64,000 nucleotides of DNA from Labrys wisconsinensis (GCF_030814995.1 NZ_JAUSVX010000022.1:1-64000); one strand, 5' to 3'; counted from the first letter of the stretch, positions 28,701 to 42,201 are shown. The notes: generated by a model not told the origin, from the sequence alone. Made by a program: numbers and translations.

Positions 28701-29486
28701 TCAGGCCCGGCCGTGCAGCGCGGCGAGGATCGCATCGAGCCCGTCGGTGAGGGCGGCGGGGCCGGGCTGCAGGATCAGCGGCGACTTGATCTCGACGATG
28801 CGCCCCTCCCGCACCGCCGGGATGCCGCTCCAGCCCGGGCGGGCGCGGATCCGTTCCGGCACGACCTTGCGGCCGCACCAGGAGGCGAGGATGATGTCGG
28901 GCGCGGCGGCGACCACCGCCTCGGGCGCGACGATGCGCTCGCGCGCAGCCGGCGCCCGCGCCAGCGCGGCGAACACGTCCTCGCCGCCGGCGACGGCGAT
29001 CAGCTCGGACACCCAGCCGATGCCGCTGATCAGCGGCTCGTCCCATTCCTCGAAATAGACGCGCGGCCGCGCCCGCCCGCGGCGCGCCGCCGCGACGGCG
29101 GCGAGCCGGGCCTCGTGGTCCGCGGCCAGGCGCTCGGCCTTGTCAGCGACGCCGGTGAGCGCGCCGAGGGTGCGGATCATCGCCAGGATGCCGGCGACGT
29201 CGCGCTGGTTGAAGGCGTGCACCGCGACGCCGGCGCGGACGAGGTCGATGACGATGGCCGCCTGCAGGTCGGAGAAGGCGAGGACGAGGTCCGGCTCCAG
29301 CGCCAGGATCTTCGGGATGTCGGCGGAGGTGAAGGCCGAGACCCGCGGCTTCTCCCGCCGCACCCGGGCAGGACGGACGGCATAGCCGGACACGCCGACG
29401 ATGCGCGCTTCCTCGCCGAGGAGATAGAGCGTCTCGACCGTCTCCTCCGTCAGGCAGACGATGCGCTGCGGCGGGAAGTGGCGCAT
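28701..29486 (-). CDS. BtuF-like cobalamin-binding protein without signal peptide
   Basis: This 261-residue protein has a BtuF/FecB-type fold: RIVCLTEETVETLYLLGEEARIVG at the start, LEPDLVLAFSD, and GWVSELIAVAGGEDVF. No export signal is visible; the protein begins directly with the first lobe. It is the last gene of the cbtB-cbtA operon. The B12-linked context supports corrinoid binding, but how a signal-less binding protein works, whether in the cytoplasm or with an unrecognised start, is unclear. Confidence 0.75.
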   Translation of the reverse strand: MRHFPPQRIVCLTEETVETLYLLGEEARIVGVSGYAVRPARVRREKPRVSAFTSADIPKILALEPDLVLAFSDLQAAIVIDLVRAGVAVHAFNQRDVAGILAMIRTLGALTGVADKAERLAADHEARLAAVAAARRGRARPRVYFEEWDEPLISGIGWVSELIAVAGGEDVFAALARAPAARERIVAPEAVVAAAPDIILASWCGRKVVPERIRARPGWSGIPAVREGRIVEIKSPLILQPGPAALTDGLDAILAALHGRA

Positions 29487-29508
29487 GGACGCTCCGGCGC
29501 GGTCGCCG

Positions 29509-30084
29509 TCAGGCGCCGGCCCCTGCGAGAGCCGGCCGCTCCCGGTCGATCCGCAAGCCTGCCATGGTGGCGAGGCGATGCAGCGCCAGGAGGCCGGTCA
29601 GGGCGACGAGATTGATCCAGAGCACCCACGCCACCACCGGAGCCGAGAAGGCCTCCGGGCCGGAGGCGAGGGGCACCGTGGCGGCGAGGAGCGCGGCCTC
29701 GTAGAGCACGAAGGCGAGGGCGAAGGCTGCTGACGTCACGAGCCAGGTGGCGGCCGGCAGGCGCTGCGTCCAGAGCGCGGCCGCCGTCGCCAAAAGCGCC
29801 GCCAGCACCATCGCCACGCCCCAGCCGAAGGCGTTCGCGGTGAGGGGATAGCCGAGCAGGGTGAAGCCGATCGCCTGGTTGGCGAGCCAGCTCGCCAGCA
29901 CCAGGCCCGCCGCCGGCCGCGGCGCCATGCGCGTGCCCGCCAGCGCGGCGAGCGCCGGGAAAGGCGTGGCGCAGGCCAGCACCAGGCTGAAGGCGGCGGT
30001 GGCCAGCGTCACCGCCGCGATCCATCCGGCCGTCGCGGCGACGCTGGGCGCCGCGACCTGCCTTGGAGCACCATCCCAGCGCAT
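29509..30084 (-). CDS. Multi-pass membrane protein of the cbt operon, unknown function
   Basis: The 191-residue sequence is Ala/Leu-rich with about five or six hydrophobic segments and no motif I recognise. An RBS-like GGAG precedes the ATG. It lies 94 nt after cbtA and 22 nt before the BtuF-like gene, so it is presumably expressed with them under the cobalamin riboswitch. A part in cobalt or corrinoid transport is inferred from position only. Confidence 0.6.
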   Translation of the reverse strand: MRWDGAPRQVAAPSVAATAGWIAAVTLATAAFSLVLACATPFPALAALAGTRMAPRPAAGLVLASWLANQAIGFTLLGYPLTANAFGWGVAMVLAALLATAAALWTQRLPAATWLVTSAAFALAFVLYEAALLAATVPLASGPEAFSAPVVAWVLWINLVALTGLLALHRLATMAGLRIDRERPALAGAGA

Positions 30085-30178
30085 CGGCCGATTCTCCTCG
30101 CTGGCCCGCGTCGCGAGCCCTGCCGGCGATCCTACACCCGGGCGGCGGCTTGCGCGACCGTCCGGTGTGCGGCCGCCG

Positions 30179-30922
30179 TCAGCGCGAGGGCACGAGGCGC
30201 GCCGGATAGCCCCGGTCCCGCGCCAGTGCCCGCTCCGTCAGCGCGCCGAACAGCAGGCCGATGGTGCCCCACAGCACGACGTGGATGCCGAGCGAGGCGA
30301 CGCGGAACTGCCAGAGCACCACGGCGGAGAACTGCTCGGGAACCTCGTTGATCCCCGGCAGCGCATATTGGCCCACCACGACGATGGCGACATAGGCGGC
30401 GGCGGCGATCAGCGCGGCATTCCAGCCGCCGTGCCGGGCGGCGAGGCGGCGCGCCAGCCGGATCGCGATCACCAGCGCGGCCACGGAGATGACGATCATC
30501 GTGAAGAACAGCCCGGTGCGGCTGCCGATCGTATCGGGGTTTCCGACCGCGGGCGGGTTGGGCGGATATTTCAGGTCCGGCACCAGGACGATCGAGACGA
30601 ACCCGGCCAGTGCCAGGAGCGCGGCGGTCGAACGGGCGCCGAAGCTGCCGACCCGGCCGTGGACGAAGGCGAAGACCAGCGCGAACAGGCCGCCGATCGC
30701 GGCGCCGTAGACGATGACGCCGGTGAACAGCCCGATGCCCGCCTGTGTCGGGCGGCTGACGAGCTCGGGCTCGGGCGCCTCGCCCTTGGCCTCGCTCGTC
30801 TGTTCCTCGAAGGCGATGGCGCGATCCACCATGGGCTCGCCGAACACCTTGCCGACGCCGAACGCCAGCAAACCCGCGACGATGCCGACCAGCATGCCGC
30901 GCAGCAGGAGAGAGCCGACCAT
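30179..30922 (-). CDS. cbtA: Cobalt transporter subunit CbtA
   Basis: CbtA (247 residues) is an inner-membrane protein with about five hydrophobic segments, beginning LLLRGMLVGIVAGLLAFGVGKVFGEP, a typical CbtA opening. The LKYPPNPPAVGNPDTI loop is conserved in this family. CbtA/CbtB are predicted cobalt importers found under cobalamin riboswitches. It follows cbtB by 11 nt. Confidence 0.88.
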   Translation of the reverse strand: MVGSLLLRGMLVGIVAGLLAFGVGKVFGEPMVDRAIAFEEQTSEAKGEAPEPELVSRPTQAGIGLFTGVIVYGAAIGGLFALVFAFVHGRVGSFGARSTAALLALAGFVSIVLVPDLKYPPNPPAVGNPDTIGSRTGLFFTMIVISVAALVIAIRLARRLAARHGGWNAALIAAAAYVAIVVVGQYALPGINEVPEQFSAVVLWQFRVASLGIHVVLWGTIGLLFGALTERALARDRGYPARLVPSR

Positions 30923-30933
30923 GATGCCGCTCC

Positions 30934-31143
30934 TCAGTGGCAGGGGAAGCCGAGGAGGTGGCGGGCGTCGTGGACGAACTCGTGCACGTACATGCCGGAA
31001 ATGAGGGAGGTGGCGCCTTCCTCCGCGCCGACGAAATAGATCGCCAGGAGGAGGATCAGCCCGGCGAAGACCGCCCAGGGCAGGAGGTCCGCGACCGGAA
31101 TCGGGACCGGGCGGGCGCCGGGCGAGAGGGCGATGTCTGACAT
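30934..31143 (-). CDS. cbtB: Cobalt transporter subunit CbtB
   Basis: CbtB is 69 residues with one hydrophobic segment (about 21-40) and a His-rich C-terminus (YVHEFVHDARHLLGFPCH) matching the cobalt-binding tail of the family. The ATG at 31143 has a strong AAGGAG upstream. It is the first gene after the short cobalamin riboswitch. Confidence 0.88.
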   Translation of the reverse strand: MSDIALSPGARPVPIPVADLLPWAVFAGLILLLAIYFVGAEEGATSLISGMYVHEFVHDARHLLGFPCH

Positions 31144-31185
31144 GCGATGCTCCTTGGGATACGCGTCCCTATGGCAGGCTCTAGG

Positions 31186-31279
31186 GTCATGGCGGGGTCT
31201 GACTTCCGGGATGCGGCAATGCCTCCCGGTCACAGTGGCGCGACCGTGCCGGAGTCCCACCGGCTTCCACGCGCATGAC
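31186..31279 (-). promoter_or_regulatory. Short-form cobalamin riboswitch of the cbtBA operon
   Basis: Read on the minus strand, the element has a closing stem GTCATG/CATGAC (31279-31274 with 31191-31186), GGAAGCCGGTGGGA (31268-31255), CGCCACTGTGA (31240-31230) and GGAAGTCAGACC (31207-31196). It is about half the size of the classical form and lacks the long peripheral helices. It lies 43 nt before the cbtB start. It should repress cobalt uptake when cobalamin is ample. Confidence 0.82.
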
Positions 31280-31292
31280 GATAGATTTGAAC

Positions 31293-31320
31293 CGTATGAC
31301 CCCCGTTCCGCGCTTGTCAA
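31293..31320 (-). promoter_or_regulatory. Candidate promoter of the cbtBA operon
   Basis: A perfect -35 TTGACA lies at 31320-31315 on the minus strand. A weak -10 (around TACGGT, 31296-31291) follows at 18 nt. Transcription would begin at about 31285, at the riboswitch 5' stem. Confidence 0.5.
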
Positions 31321-31392
31321 TCGATCGTTGTGGTTTGTGGGGCAGTCGGGCTGATATGTCGGGGAGACCGTGCCGTTCCCGCCCGAGCCGTC

Positions 31393-31965
31393 ATGCCCGC
31401 CCGCTTCAGCCTGATCTGCCATGGTGCCACGGCCGCGACCCGCGCGGCGGCCTTCCCGCTGGACGAGCCGCTCGAGGCGCACGCCATGGAGCGGGCCGCG
31501 GCGCTGCGGGGCGCCCTGCGCCGGGCCGACCGAATCCTCGTCAGCCCTGCGCTCCGGGCCCGTCAGACCGCCGAGGCGCTGGGGCTGGCGGCGAGCGTGG
31601 ATCCGCTGCTGCGCGATGGCGACCACGGGCGCTGGAACGGCCGGGGGATCGGCGAGATCCAGGCCGAGGACCCCGAGGGGCTCCTCGCCTGGCGCACCGA
31701 CCCGGAGGCCGCCCCGCACGGCGGCGAATCGCTCGCCGCCGTGATGCGGCGCGCGGCGGCCTGGCTCGACGGGCAGGGCAGGGCGAGCGGCCATGTCGTC
31801 GCCGTCACCCACGCGGCGGTGATCCGCGCCGCCATCCTCTTCGCCGTCGGCGCGCCGGCGGCCGCGTTCTGGCACCTCGACGTCGGCCCCTTGAGCCTGA
31901 CGGACCTGCGCTTCGACGCAGCCCGCTGGACCTGGCGCGCGACGAGCCCGACGGACTGGCGCTGA
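31393..31965 (+). CDS. Histidine phosphatase superfamily protein (possible alpha-ribazole phosphatase)
   Basis: This 190-residue protein has the phosphoglycerate-mutase-like fold: ICHGAT at residues 8-13, SPALRARQTAEALG, WNGRGIGE and a late VTHAAVIRA with His140. In nearly all relatives the first motif is RHG; here it is Cys9-His10-Gly11, so the phosphate-binding Arg is missing. It is divergent from cbtB across the riboswitch region and convergent with metH. The B12 neighbourhood suggests CobC-like alpha-ribazole phosphatase, but the altered motif makes activity doubtful. Confidence 0.75.
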   Translation: MPARFSLICHGATAATRAAAFPLDEPLEAHAMERAAALRGALRRADRILVSPALRARQTAEALGLAASVDPLLRDGDHGRWNGRGIGEIQAEDPEGLLAWRTDPEAAPHGGESLAAVMRRAAAWLDGQGRASGHVVAVTHAAVIRAAILFAVGAPAAAFWHLDVGPLSLTDLRFDAARWTWRATSPTDWR

Positions 31966-31979
31966 GGGACGGCCCGCTT

Positions 31980-35735
<3,756 letters not shown>

Positions 35736-35761
35736 GGTGGCGGCCCCATCAATGAATTATA

Positions 35762-35781
35762 ATATCAAGATATCTTTATAT
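35762..35781 (-). promoter_or_regulatory. ArsR/SahR-like palindromic operator at the metH start
   Basis: A 20-bp near-perfect palindrome, ATATC-AAGATATCTT-TATAT, lies 27 nt before the metH ATG in a very AT-rich patch. It is of the kind bound by ArsR-family regulators. SahR, an S-adenosylhomocysteine-responsive ArsR protein, controls methionine-cycle genes including metH in proteobacteria, so it is the likely binder. The binder is inferred. Confidence 0.5.
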
Positions 35782-35890
35782 CATAGTGCGTCGATCGAGA
35801 TTGGCAATGGCTTTCCCTCCGGCGCTCGCATGGTGAGAGCACAGAGGGGGCGCGGTAGGAGCTGTGACGATCGGACCATCCGCGACCGTC

Positions 35891-36408
35891 ATGGGCGGAC
35901 TCGATCCGCCCATCCACGCGAACGCGAAGGGGGCAAGGAAAGGCACGGACCGACCCGTTGCGGCCATTCCTGCGACGTGGGAGTTCGCGTGGATGGCCGG
36001 GTCAAGCCCCATATGCGCTAAGATACCAGCAAGGACGTGGCAGAGGGCTCAAGGCGGGCAGAACGAGGCGCGACCCAAGCCTTCCCCACGCAAGTCGGAT
36101 ACATCCGACTTGCTCGTTAGAGAGCCCATCTCGGGAACACCCGAGATGGGTGGCTGGGGAAGGTGCCGGCCGAAGGCCGGCGGATGGGGTGTGGCGCGCT
36201 AGTCAGAGGTGGTGTTCGGCTTGCACATCCTGTTGGTGCAAGGGTTTGCAGGTGGCGAGCCCTGCGGACCACACCCCATCCGACCCGACTTCGTCGGGCC
36301 ACCTTCCCCAGCTGCGTGGGGAAGGCTTTGACGCCTCCCTCCGCTCCGTCTCTGATCTTCGATACCGGTCCTCAGCTTATCTTAGCGCCTATGGGGTCAA
36401 GCCCGGCC
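35891..36408. repeat. Nested palindromic repeat region (MITE/REP-like)
   Basis: This region is built of nested inverted repeats. Outer arms at 35995-36025 and 36378-36408 match in inverted orientation with a few mismatches (GGCC, TAAGATA and CCCCATA blocks). Inside is the long palindrome 36076-36328. To the left, CATCCACGCGAAC (35911-35923) pairs with GTTCGCGTGGATG (35983-35995), and ATGGGCGGA/TCCGCCCAT forms a hairpin at 35891-35913. No credible coding sequence was seen in 35782-36490. It looks like successive insertions of small palindromic elements. Confidence 0.7.
36076..36328. repeat. 253-bp multi-branched palindromic element
   Basis: Arms pair in order from outside inward: 36077-36092 with 36313-36328 (16 bp), 36153-36165 with 36300-36312 (13 bp), 36181-36194 with 36269-36282 (14 bp), and 36220-36226 with 36236-36242 (7 bp). 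Side hairpins interrupt the left arm (36092-36111; 36125-36150 with a perfect 11-bp stem; 36165-36181) and the right arm (36284-36298). The shape recalls a non-autonomous mobile or structured RNA element. Confidence 0.75.
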
Positions 36409-36490
36409 ATGACGGAACGGTTGCGGCAGGGACTGCGACAGCAGCGTCACCGCAAGCGTCGTCGGGCACAACCGTTGGGGCGTCAGTTCC

Positions 36491-36817
36491 TCAATGCACC
36501 GTCGCCGGTCGGCGGGCACTGCGCCGGCCGCCGGGACGCCGCGGCATGGCAGCGCAGCTTCCGATCTCCTTCAGAAGCCCAACGAGATCGGGCAGCAGCG
36601 GATTGCCGGGTGCGGGGAGGGCGGCGAGGCTGCGACGCAGCCGGGTGGCCGAGCCGGCAATGTCGGAGCCGGCCGGCAGGCTCATGATCCAGGCGAACAG
36701 CAGGGCACGCGCCTGTTCCTGCGGGCGGGCGGGGCCGCCCGCCACGCTGGCACGCATCAGCGCGCGGAGCACGATCGTGTCGGGACAGGGCCTGTCGGCA
36801 GGATCAGCCTCCGCCAT
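36491..36817 (-). CDS. Small hypothetical protein downstream of gbcB
   Basis: This 108-residue ORF starts one base after the gbcB stop, an arrangement that suggests coupling. The sequence is Arg/Ala/Pro-rich with a predicted helical middle (QEQARALLFAWIMSLPAGSDIAGSATRLRRSLAAL) and an Arg-rich tail. I recognise no family. It might be a small accessory protein of the betaine demethylase operon or a chance ORF in GC-rich DNA. Confidence 0.45.
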   Translation of the reverse strand: MAEADPADRPCPDTIVLRALMRASVAGGPARPQEQARALLFAWIMSLPAGSDIAGSATRLRRSLAALPAPGNPLLPDLVGLLKEIGSCAAMPRRPGGRRSARRPATVH

Positions 36818-36818
36818 C

Positions 36819-37886
36819 TCAGGCCTCGATCTCGACCCGCCCGATCGGGCGGGTGCAGCAGGCCAGCACCAGGCCGGCCGCGATCTCCTCCTCGCGGATG
36901 CCGCCATTGTGCTGCATTGCCGTCTCGCCCGAGCGGCGCCGCACCTTGCAGGTGCCGCACAGGCCCATGGTGCAGCCGGTCGGGATGTTGAGGCCGGCGC
37001 CGCGGGCGAGCTGCAGGATGGTCTCCCGGCTGGAGGCCGGCACCTCGATGCCCGAGACCGTGAAGGCGACGCTGCCTTCCGCTGCCTCTCCGGGCGCGAG
37101 CGCCGGCGCGGCCTCCGGCTCCGGCGGCTGGAAGCTCTCCTCGTGGTAGCGGCGCATGTCGGCGCCGGCGGCATCCAGCATGTCGCGAACGCCGGCCATG
37201 AACGGCGCCGGGCCGCAGCAGAACACCTCGCGCTCGCGGAAGTCCGGCGCGATCAGCCGCAGCGCCGAGGCGGTCAGGCGGCCGCGAAAGCCGGTCCAGG
37301 CCGTGCCGGAGTCCGCCTCCTCGACGATCCAGGCCAGGTTGAGCCGGCGCATGCGCGCGGCCATCCGCTCCAGCTCCTGCCGGAAGATGATCTCCGAGGG
37401 CCGCCGGGCGCAGTTGACGAAGGCGATGTCGGCGCCGCTGCCGTGATCCTCGGCGAAGCGCGTCATCGACATCATCGGCGTGATGCCGGAGCCGGCCGAG
37501 AGGAACAGGTACTTTTCTGCCGGATGCCGGTGGAAGCTGAAGGCGCCGGCCGGGCCATAGGCCTTGAGGCGGGCGCCGGGCCTGAGATTGTCCAGCATCC
37601 AGCGCGTGCCGAGGCTCCGCGCCTGCGCCTTGGCGGTGACACTGACGGAGAGCGGCCGCGACGGGCTGGAGGAGAGCGTGTAGGTGCGCAGCACCGGCCC
37701 CTCCGCCGTCGGCAGCTCCAGCGTCACGCATTGGCCGGGCTCGTAGCGGAACCAGCTCTCGTCCGGGGCGCGGAAGGTGAAGGTGGCGACGTCGCCGCCC
37801 TCCGGCACCACCGCCACGCATTCGAGCGGCGTGTGGTCGGTCCAGGGCGTGCGCTCGTCGAGCGGGCGGAAGGCCGGCGCGGTCAT
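36819..37886 (-). CDS. gbcB: Glycine betaine demethylase reductase component GbcB
   Basis: GbcB (355 residues) carries electrons from NAD(P)H through FAD and a plant-type 2Fe-2S centre to GbcA. The FAD part (RTYTLSSSPS), NAD part (LSAGSGITPMMSM, CCGPAPFM) and C-terminal ferredoxin cluster (TGCTMGLCGTCKV plus a distal Cys in LVLACCTRP) are all present. The ATG at 37886 was preferred to an in-frame start at 37922. It lies 7 nt downstream of gbcA. Confidence 0.9.
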   Translation of the reverse strand: MTAPAFRPLDERTPWTDHTPLECVAVVPEGGDVATFTFRAPDESWFRYEPGQCVTLELPTAEGPVLRTYTLSSSPSRPLSVSVTAKAQARSLGTRWMLDNLRPGARLKAYGPAGAFSFHRHPAEKYLFLSAGSGITPMMSMTRFAEDHGSGADIAFVNCARRPSEIIFRQELERMAARMRRLNLAWIVEEADSGTAWTGFRGRLTASALRLIAPDFREREVFCCGPAPFMAGVRDMLDAAGADMRRYHEESFQPPEPEAAPALAPGEAAEGSVAFTVSGIEVPASSRETILQLARGAGLNIPTGCTMGLCGTCKVRRRSGETAMQHNGGIREEEIAAGLVLACCTRPIGRVEIEA

Positions 37887-37893
37887 CACAGCC

Positions 37894-39441
<1,548 letters not shown>

Positions 39442-39577
39442 GAACATCGTCAGGACAGCACGGTCCGCTGCCGCGCGCTAGAAGCAAGGCGACGCATCAT
39501 GGTGATTTCAGGACAGTGCGATGGCGCCGTCCTGCCGAGGCCGGTCGCGGGCGCACAAGCGATGTCGCGTCCGTCAT

Positions 39578-39613
39578 AACGAAACGGCCCGCCGGAGGGA
39601 GCTCCGGCAGGCC
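39578..39613 (-). terminator. Intrinsic terminator of the peptide-transporter operon
   Basis: On the minus strand GCCGGAG/CTCCGGC form a 7-bp stem with a 4-nt loop, extended by an outer GGCC/GGCC pair, followed by GTTTCGTTATG. It lies 26 nt after the binding-protein stop and separates this operon from the gbcAB riboswitch. Confidence 0.7.
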
Positions 39614-39638
39614 GCGGCACGGTGCGAAGCGCAGGCGG

Positions 39639-41150
39639 TCAGTTCTTGACCGTGTCCTCCAGGCTGAAGCGGCCGAGGGGGTTCTGGTCGAAATGCTCGA
39701 TGGTCTTGCGCGAGACGTTGCGGTAGGGGCTGTAGTAGAGGTCGACCCAGTTGACGTCGGCCTTGGCCGTCTCCTGGATCTGCTTGTAGAGCGCCGCCCG
39801 CTTGGTCGTGTCCATCTCGCCGCGGGCCTGCTCGACCAGCGCCTTCACCGTCAGGTTGGTGTAATGGGTCATGTAGTTGTTGTTGCTGTCATGGCCGAGG
39901 ACGAAGGTGGTCTTCTCGTCGGGATCCAGGATGTCGTTGGTCCAGTAGTTGGCCGAGATGTCGTAGGAGCCGTCCACCAGCATGTTCCAGCTCTGGCCGG
40001 GGTCGACCTTCTGGATGGTGACGGTGACACCGACCTTGGCAAGCTGCTGCTGCAGGAGGATGGCGGTCTGCTCGTCCACCTCGTTGCCGGCATTGACGAG
40101 ATAGGTCAGCGTCAGGTTGGTGGCGCCGGCCGTGGCGAGCAGCGCCTTGGCTTTCTCCGGGTCGTAGGGCCGCGCCGGATTGTCGGCGTTGTAGTAGAGG
40201 GCGCCCTTCGGGATGTAGGAATTGGCGGCTTCGCCGAGGCCGAAGATCACGGTGTCGATGATCGCCTTCTTGTCGATGGCGTAGTCGAGCGCCTCGCGCA
40301 CCTCCTTCTTGCCGAGCAGGCCGTGCGCATGGTTGATCAGGAGGTGGTCCTCACGGGTCGAGGGATCGAGATGGACGACGAGGTTGGGGTCCTTCTTCAG
40401 TTCGGCGACGCGCGAGAACGGCACGAAGATGGCGGCGTCGAGCTCGCCGGCCTGCACTTTCAGCATGCGGGTGTTGTCGTCGGCGACGATGATCCACTGG
40501 ACACCGTCGAGCTTGACGCGGTCGGCCTGCCAGAAGTTCGGGTTCTTCTCGAGCACGACCTTGTCGCCGCGAGCCCATTGCTTCAGCGTGAAGGCGCCTG
40601 ACGAGACCGGCTGCTCGGCATAGGCGTCACCCTCGGAGGTGACGGCCTTCTCCGACAGGATCGAGACGCCGGGCATGGCGAGCAGGGACAGGAACGGGGC
40701 CGACGGCGTCTTCAGCGTGACGACGAGGGTGTGGTCGTCCTTGGCCTCGGCCGTGGCGACGGCCTTGTAGGAATCGGCCCAGAGCGAACCCTTGTCGTCG
40801 CGGATGCGGAGGAGCGAGAAGGCCGCGTCCTTGGCGGTGATCGGTGAGCCGTCGGAGAACTTCGCCTCCCGCAGCTTGAAGGTGTAGACGAGCCCATCCG
40901 GCGAGACCGTCCAGCTCTCCGCCAGGCCCGGCTCCAGCTTGGTGCCGGTGGGATCGACGCGCACCAGCACGTCATACATGTTGGCGAAGACCCAGAAATC
41001 GGCGTTCTGGGCCGACTTGATCGGGTCGAAGGTGGTGCTGTCCTGGTCCTTGCCGATCATCAGCACGCCGCCCGCCTGCGCCGGCGGGCCAGCGAGCGTG
41101 GCGACGGCCACGAACGCCCCCGCCAGCAGTCCCAGCAAATTGGATCTCAT
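39639..41150 (-). CDS. Peptide/nickel-family ABC transporter binding protein
   Basis: The 503-residue periplasmic protein of SBP family 5 (DppA/OppA-like) has a signal peptide (about 1-27) and the typical LEPGLAESWTVSPDGLVYTFKLRE, EKNPNFW and YDPEKAKALL segments. The ATG at 41150 follows GGGAACC; an in-frame start 45 nt upstream lacks support. It is the last gene of a six-gene operon headed by a proline-iminopeptidase-like hydrolase, so a peptide or amide-linked plant compound is the likely ligand. Confidence 0.92.
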   Translation of the reverse strand: MRSNLLGLLAGAFVAVATLAGPPAQAGGVLMIGKDQDSTTFDPIKSAQNADFWVFANMYDVLVRVDPTGTKLEPGLAESWTVSPDGLVYTFKLREAKFSDGSPITAKDAAFSLLRIRDDKGSLWADSYKAVATAEAKDDHTLVVTLKTPSAPFLSLLAMPGVSILSEKAVTSEGDAYAEQPVSSGAFTLKQWARGDKVVLEKNPNFWQADRVKLDGVQWIIVADDNTRMLKVQAGELDAAIFVPFSRVAELKKDPNLVVHLDPSTREDHLLINHAHGLLGKKEVREALDYAIDKKAIIDTVIFGLGEAANSYIPKGALYYNADNPARPYDPEKAKALLATAGATNLTLTYLVNAGNEVDEQTAILLQQQLAKVGVTVTIQKVDPGQSWNMLVDGSYDISANYWTNDILDPDEKTTFVLGHDSNNNYMTHYTNLTVKALVEQARGEMDTTKRAALYKQIQETAKADVNWVDLYYSPYRNVSRKTIEHFDQNPLGRFSLEDTVKN

Positions 41151-41199
41151 GGTTGGTTCCCTTCTGTTTCTCGGTGGATGGTGGTTTTTTCTCACCGCT

Positions 41200-42201
41200 T
41201 CATGCGGCTGTGACGAGGCTCACCTGCGGATCGAGGATGCAGGCCCAGGCATGGCCGGCCTCGCGCCGCAGCGTCGGCGGCGGGTCGGCGGCGCACTGCG
41301 CCTGTGCCGAGGGGCAGCGCGGATGGAACGGGCAGCCCGGCGGCAGGTCGATGGGGCTCGGCGGCTCGCCCCGCACCGGATCCTCCGGCAGGCGCCGGTC
41401 CGGGTCTATCTGCGGCACGGCACGCAGCAGGGCGGCGGTGTAGGGATGGCGCGGCGCGGCGAAGACGCGCTCCACCGGCCCTTCCTCGACGAGACGGCCG
41501 AGATACATCACCGCCACCCGGTCGCAGAGCCGCCGCACGATCGAGAGGTCGTGGGCGATGAAGATCAGCGCGAGGTCGCGCTGCGCCTTCATCTCGATGA
41601 ACAGGTTGATGATCTGGCCCTGGATCGAGACGTCGAGCGCGGCGACGCATTCGTCGGCGACGATCAGCCGGGGCTCGACCGCCAGCGCCCGGGCGATGCC
41701 GACGCGCTGGCACTGGCCGCCGGACAGGGCCGCCGGGCGCCGCGAGGCCAGGTCCGGCTGCAGGCCGACCCGCCGCAGCAGCGCCGCCACCGCCTCGGCC
41801 TCGCCGCCGCGGGGCAGGTGGCCGTGCACGTGCAGCACCTCGCGCAGGGTCTCGCCGACGGTCATGCGCGGGTTGAGGGCGTTGTACGGGTCCTGGAACA
41901 CCATCGCCGTCTCGCGCCGCAGCCGCGCCCGCGCGGCGCGGCCGCCCTCGGTGATGTCCTCGCCCGCGAAGGCGACATGGCCCGAGGTGATCGGCCCGAG
42001 GCCGAGGATGGCCCGGCCGAGCGTGCTCTTGCCGCTGCCGGATTCGCCGACGATGCCGAGCGTCTCGCCGGCCTCCAGCACCAGCGACACGCCGTTGAGC
42101 GCCTTGACGCTGCGCCGCCTCAGGCCCAGCGGGCCGCCGCCCGGGGCCGGGAAGTGCACGGTGAGGTCGTCGACCTCCAGGAGGTGCGGGCCCATGGTCA
42201 T
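41200..42201 (-). CDS. Peptide ABC transporter ATP-binding protein (DppF/OppF type)
   Basis: The 333-residue ATPase has Walker A GESGSGKST near residue 55, signature LSGGQCQRVGIARAL, and the oligopeptide-transporter C-terminal region with the Cys-containing CPFHPRCPSAQAQC that can hold an Fe-S cluster in this family. It overlaps the DppD-type gene by 4 nt. Confidence 0.92.
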   Translation of the reverse strand: MTMGPHLLEVDDLTVHFPAPGGGPLGLRRRSVKALNGVSLVLEAGETLGIVGESGSGKSTLGRAILGLGPITSGHVAFAGEDITEGGRAARARLRRETAMVFQDPYNALNPRMTVGETLREVLHVHGHLPRGGEAEAVAALLRRVGLQPDLASRRPAALSGGQCQRVGIARALAVEPRLIVADECVAALDVSIQGQIINLFIEMKAQRDLALIFIAHDLSIVRRLCDRVAVMYLGRLVEEGPVERVFAAPRHPYTAALLRAVPQIDPDRRLPEDPVRGEPPSPIDLPPGCPFHPRCPSAQAQCAADPPPTLRREAGHAWACILDPQVSLVTAA

